Below, piece by piece: positions 61,339 through 64,000 of a stretch of 64,000 bases of DNA. Origin of the DNA: Kaistella montana (GTDB lineage Bacteria > Bacteroidota > Bacteroidia > Flavobacteriales > Weeksellaceae); the NCBI RefSeq assembly GCF_024436175.1, contig NZ_JANFQP010000002.1:496001-560000 (forward strand), read 5' to 3'. A model generated the notes under the pieces. It was not told where the DNA came from. It saw only the letters and a program-made list of their open reading frames with translations, and searched no databases. How positions within the stretch are numbered: position 1 is the first letter of the stretch; each line of letters starts with the position of its first letter. The position numbers and the translations under genes were made by a program.

Positions 61339-63453
61339 ATGAAAATAACGATTCTTACAGCTTCTGTTGCTGTCTTAGCAGTGAATATGATGAATGCCCA
61401 AAACCTCAATTCTAATTTGAAATATCCCGAAACCAAAAAGATTTCCCACACCGATGAATATTTCGGCAATAAACTTCCAGACCCTTACCGCTGGCTTGAA
61501 GATGACCGTGCGGATGATACCAAAGATTGGGTGCAACGAGAAGTGGCATTTACCAATAATTATTTGGCACAAATCCCTTTTCGGGAAGAAATTCGTAATC
61601 AATTGAAAGACATATGGAATTACGAAAAAATTGGTGCGCCTTTCAAAGAAGGAGATTATACTTATTTCTATAAAAACGATGGTCTCCAAGCACAAACTGT
61701 ACTATACAGAACCGATAAATCTGGGAAAACTGAAGTTTTTCTTGATCCAAATAAATTTTCGGAAAAAGGAACTACTTCTTTGGCTGGAGTTTCTTTCAAT
61801 AAAAAAGGAAATTTGGTAGCTTATTCAATTTCCGAAGGTGGTAGCGACTGGAATAAAATCATCATTCTGAACGCCAATACCAAAGAAAAAATTGATGAAA
61901 CTATTATTGATGTGAAGTTTTCCGGAGCTTCTTGGTTAGGCGATGAAGGTTTTTTCTACTCAAGTTACGACAAGCCGAAAGGAAGCGAACTTTCTGCAAA
62001 AACCGATACGCATAAAGTATATTTTCACAAATTGGGAACGAAGCAATCTGAAGACAAATTGATCATAGGTGGCGAAAATTTCAAGCGAAGATATATGGGA
62101 GTCGGAGTTTCTGATGATGAACGTTTCGAAATATTAAGCGCTTCCGACGCAACCAGCGGAAATGAACTTTATATCAAAGATTTAAAGAAAAAATACGATT
62201 TTATTCCAGTTCAGAAAGGTTATGATTTCAACACGGATTTTGTGGATTCTAAAGGTGATTTTATTTATGCTTTAACGGATAAAGACGCTCCCAATATGCG
62301 TTTGGTGAAATTTAATATCAATCAGCCGGATGTTTGGATCGATGTGATTCCGGAAACCGAAAATGTGTTGAGCGTTTCAACGGGAGGTGGCTATATTTTC
62401 GCAAAATACATGAAAGATGCGGTAACTTCGGTGAAACAATTCGATTATGACGGAAAACTCATCCGAACCATCGGATTGCCAGGAATTGGAACTGCTTCCG
62501 GATTCGGAGGAAAGGAAAAAGAGAAAGATCTTTATTTTTCATTCACCAATTATATCACGCCGGGAACAACATATAAATTTAATGTAGAAACAGGAAAATC
62601 AGAAGTTTACCAGAAACCGAATGTGAAATTTAACCCAGAAGATTATGTTTCCGAGCAGGTTTTCTACACCTCAAAAGACGGAACCAAAATTCCGATGATG
62701 ATTAATTATAAAAAAGGAACTAAACTCGATGGTAAAAACCCTACGATTCTTTATTCTTACGGTGGTTTCAACATCAGTTTGCAGCCTGCGTTTTCTGTAG
62801 TGAATGCAATTTGGATGGAAAATGGCGGAATTTATGCCGTTCCAAACATCCGTGGTGGTGGCGAATATGGGAAAAAATGGCACGATGCTGGAACCAAAAT
62901 GCAAAAGAAAAATGTGTTTGAAGATTTCATCGCGGCCGGAGAATATTTACAAAGTAAAGGCTACACTTCCAAGGAATTTATGGCGCTTTCTGGACGATCA
63001 AACGGTGGACTTTTAGTTGGAGCAACGATGACGATGCGTCCGGATTTGGCAAAAGTGGCTTTCCCGGGAGTTGGAGTTTTGGATATGTTGAGATACAATA
63101 AATTCACTGCAGGAGCAGGTTGGAGCTACGATTACGGAACTGCGGAAGACAATAAAGAAATGTTTGAATACTTAAAATCTTATTCGCCGGTACACAACGT
63201 AAAAAAAGGAACTTGCTATCCTTCAACCATGATTATTACGAGTGATCACGACGATCGCGTGGTTCCGGCTCACTCTTTCAAATTCGGAGCTGAATTGCAG
63301 GAAAAGCAATCTTGTAATAATCCGGTCTTGGTAAGAATTGAAACCAATGCAGGGCATGGAGCGGGTAGAAGTACCGATCAAGTTATTGGAGAAAATGCTG
63401 ATTTACTGAGTTTTGCATTGTATGAAATGGGATTCAAAACTTTGAAAAAGTAA
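61339..63453 (+). CDS. Prolyl oligopeptidase (S9A), exported
   Basis: Cleaves short peptides after proline. 704 residues. Signal peptide about 1-20 (MKITILTASVAVLAVNMMNA). A seven-blade propeller (about 75-430) starts after YRWLEDDRADDTKDW. The hydrolase domain has the nucleophile Ser in SGRSNGGLLVGA (near 553), the Asp in DHDDRVVPAHS (near 638) and His in NAGHGAG (near 674). Signal peptide places it in the periplasm. Single gene between its own promoter and hairpin. Confidence 0.95.
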   Translation: MKITILTASVAVLAVNMMNAQNLNSNLKYPETKKISHTDEYFGNKLPDPYRWLEDDRADDTKDWVQREVAFTNNYLAQIPFREEIRNQLKDIWNYEKIGAPFKEGDYTYFYKNDGLQAQTVLYRTDKSGKTEVFLDPNKFSEKGTTSLAGVSFNKKGNLVAYSISEGGSDWNKIIILNANTKEKIDETIIDVKFSGASWLGDEGFFYSSYDKPKGSELSAKTDTHKVYFHKLGTKQSEDKLIIGGENFKRRYMGVGVSDDERFEILSASDATSGNELYIKDLKKKYDFIPVQKGYDFNTDFVDSKGDFIYALTDKDAPNMRLVKFNINQPDVWIDVIPETENVLSVSTGGGYIFAKYMKDAVTSVKQFDYDGKLIRTIGLPGIGTASGFGGKEKEKDLYFSFTNYITPGTTYKFNVETGKSEVYQKPNVKFNPEDYVSEQVFYTSKDGTKIPMMINYKKGTKLDGKNPTILYSYGGFNISLQPAFSVVNAIWMENGGIYAVPNIRGGGEYGKKWHDAGTKMQKKNVFEDFIAAGEYLQSKGYTSKEFMALSGRSNGGLLVGATMTMRPDLAKVAFPGVGVLDMLRYNKFTAGAGWSYDYGTAEDNKEMFEYLKSYSPVHNVKKGTCYPSTMIITSDHDDRVVPAHSFKFGAELQEKQSCNNPVLVRIETNAGHGAGRSTDQVIGENADLLSFALYEMGFKTLKK

Positions 63454-63469
63454 GAGAAAAATAATCAAA

Positions 63470-63510
63470 AAGAAGAAACTTCCGGTCGTTTACTGGGAGT
63501 TTCTTTATTT
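63470..63510 (+). terminator. Hairpin after the prolyl oligopeptidase gene
   Basis: Stem AAGAAACTTCC pairs with GGGAGTTTCTT with one wobble, loop of about 11 bases, then an AT-rich run. Lies between the stop and the mutL promoter. Confidence 0.65.
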
Positions 63511-63531
63511 AAAAAGAACAAATAAAATCAG

Positions 63532-63539
63532 TATTTTTG
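63532..63539 (+). promoter_or_regulatory. -7 box for mutL
   Basis: TATTTTTG, an exact TAnnTTTG, 17 bases before the mutL ATG at 63557. Confidence 0.6.
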
Positions 63540-63556
63540 CACGATTATTATAGGAA

Positions 63557-64000
63557 ATGTCAGATATTATAAAACTTTTACCGGATCATGTTGCCAACCA
63601 AATCGCTGCCGGCGAAGTGGTACAAAGACCTGCTTCTATCGTAAAAGAACTTATGGAAAACGCGATTGATGCAGGCGCTACGAAAGTGGAACTCATCATT
63701 CGAGATGCAGGGAAAAATCTAATTCAAGTTGTTGATAATGGTAGCGGAATGAGCGATACCGACGCGCGATTGGCTTTCGAAAGACATGCAACTTCCAAAA
63801 TCAGCACAACGGAAGATATTTTTAAAATTTCTACCAAAGGTTTTCGTGGAGAAGCTTTGGCGTCGATTGCTGCGGTGGCTCAAGTCGAGTTGCGTACCAA
63901 AACCAAAGATGCAAAAGCAGGAACCAATATTTATATTGAAGGTGGCGGTTTTCAGTTTCAAGAGCCGATTCAAACAGCTGAAGGTTCTAATTTCTTAGTG
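63557..64000 (+). CDS. mutL: DNA mismatch repair protein MutL (3' end cut by window edge)
   Basis: GHKL ATPase that links MutS mismatch recognition to downstream nicking. The 148 residues seen carry the whole N-terminal ATP site: [11 protein letters not shown] with the Mg-binding Asn at 35, DNGSGM (near 60-65), RHATSKI (near 76-82) and GFRGEAL (near 95-101). The C-terminal dimer/endonuclease domain lies beyond base 64000, so I cannot say whether the nuclease motif is present. Own promoter, ATG at 63557. Confidence 0.95.
   Translation, partial: MSDIIKLLPDHVANQIAAGEVVQRPASIVKELMENAIDAGATKVELIIRDAGKNLIQVVDNGSGMSDTDARLAFERHATSKISTTEDIFKISTKGFRGEALASIAAVAQVELRTKTKDAKAGTNIYIEGGGFQFQEPIQTAEGSNFLV

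Noticed and set aside
1-64000. Mobile elements or prophage
   Set aside because: I saw no transposase, integrase, phage structural gene or terminal inverted repeat pair. The McrBC region is the only accessory-looking part.

Overview
The window is a stretch of chromosome from a member of the Bacteroidota, class Flavobacteriia, most like the Chryseobacterium/Weeksellaceae group. It is AT-rich and densely coded. Lineage markers are a MurF-Alr fusion, a patatin phospholipase with a fused outer-membrane barrel, the gliding lipoprotein GldH, a RicT/PSP1 protein, a FadL-type porin paired with a GDSL lipoprotein, a TonB-dependent receptor and 2TM-domain proteins. Many genes are preceded by the Bacteroidota -7 box TAnnTTTG instead of an E. 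coli-type -10 box. No tRNA, rRNA, insertion sequence, prophage or CRISPR array was seen. Both edges cut genes: rnr on the left and mutL on the right.

Layout. 1-7.0 kb: rnr and rpiB run left and pgk runs right, away from a 640-base AT-rich intergenic region with a cluster of DnaA-box-like 9-mers. A methyltransferase gene and mnmG follow, and mnmG is bracketed by two 16-base palindromes matching the bacterial parS consensus. I read this end as a candidate replication-origin region. 7.0-12.7 kb: a leftward operon tdk, murF-alr, patatin/barrel, ybeY. 12.7-16.7 kb: a rightward set with an acidic protein of unknown role, a MurC-like ligase with an unusual P-loop, rsmI and fabG. 16.7-18.9 kb: an acetyltransferase, a secreted protein with a C-terminal Cys pair, and guaC.

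19.0-23.3 kb: a two-gene McrBC-type restriction module next to a 520-base non-coding stretch with an imperfect 11-base periodic repeat. This is the most accessory-looking part of the window. 23.3-26.4 kb: surE and a tail-specific protease. 26.5-29.7 kb: a LytS/LytTR two-component operon whose kinase carries a 2TM domain and whose middle holds three more 2TM-type genes. 29.7-37.6 kb: mnmA, a secreted TPR-like protein, a TonB-dependent receptor, a lipoprotein Cu,Zn-SOD, a polytopic membrane protein and SelO.

37.7-41.9 kb: a class A penicillin-binding protein, gldH and ricT as one leftward cluster. 42.2-46.7 kb: FadL-type porin, GDSL lipoprotein, prs and rplY. 46.8-51.9 kb: an orphan umuC, a secreted TonB-C-like protein, tadA and clpC. 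52.0-57.9 kb: envelope and sugar genes (two glycosyltransferases, manC, a TolC-family protein) with sufE and an SprT-like protease. 57.9-64 kb: a small unknown, an SpmA-SpmB fusion, a radical SAM protein, a short membrane protein, prolyl oligopeptidase and the start of mutL.

Most genes are ordinary housekeeping. The themes are tRNA and rRNA modification (mnmG, mnmA, tadA, rsmI, ybeY), cell wall and envelope (murF-alr, MurC-like, PBP1A, manC, glycosyltransferases, porins) and nucleotide supply (tdk, guaC, prs, surE). The points most worth following up are the candidate oriC with its parS pair, the 2TM-rich signalling operon, the McrBC variant and the 11-base repeat array.
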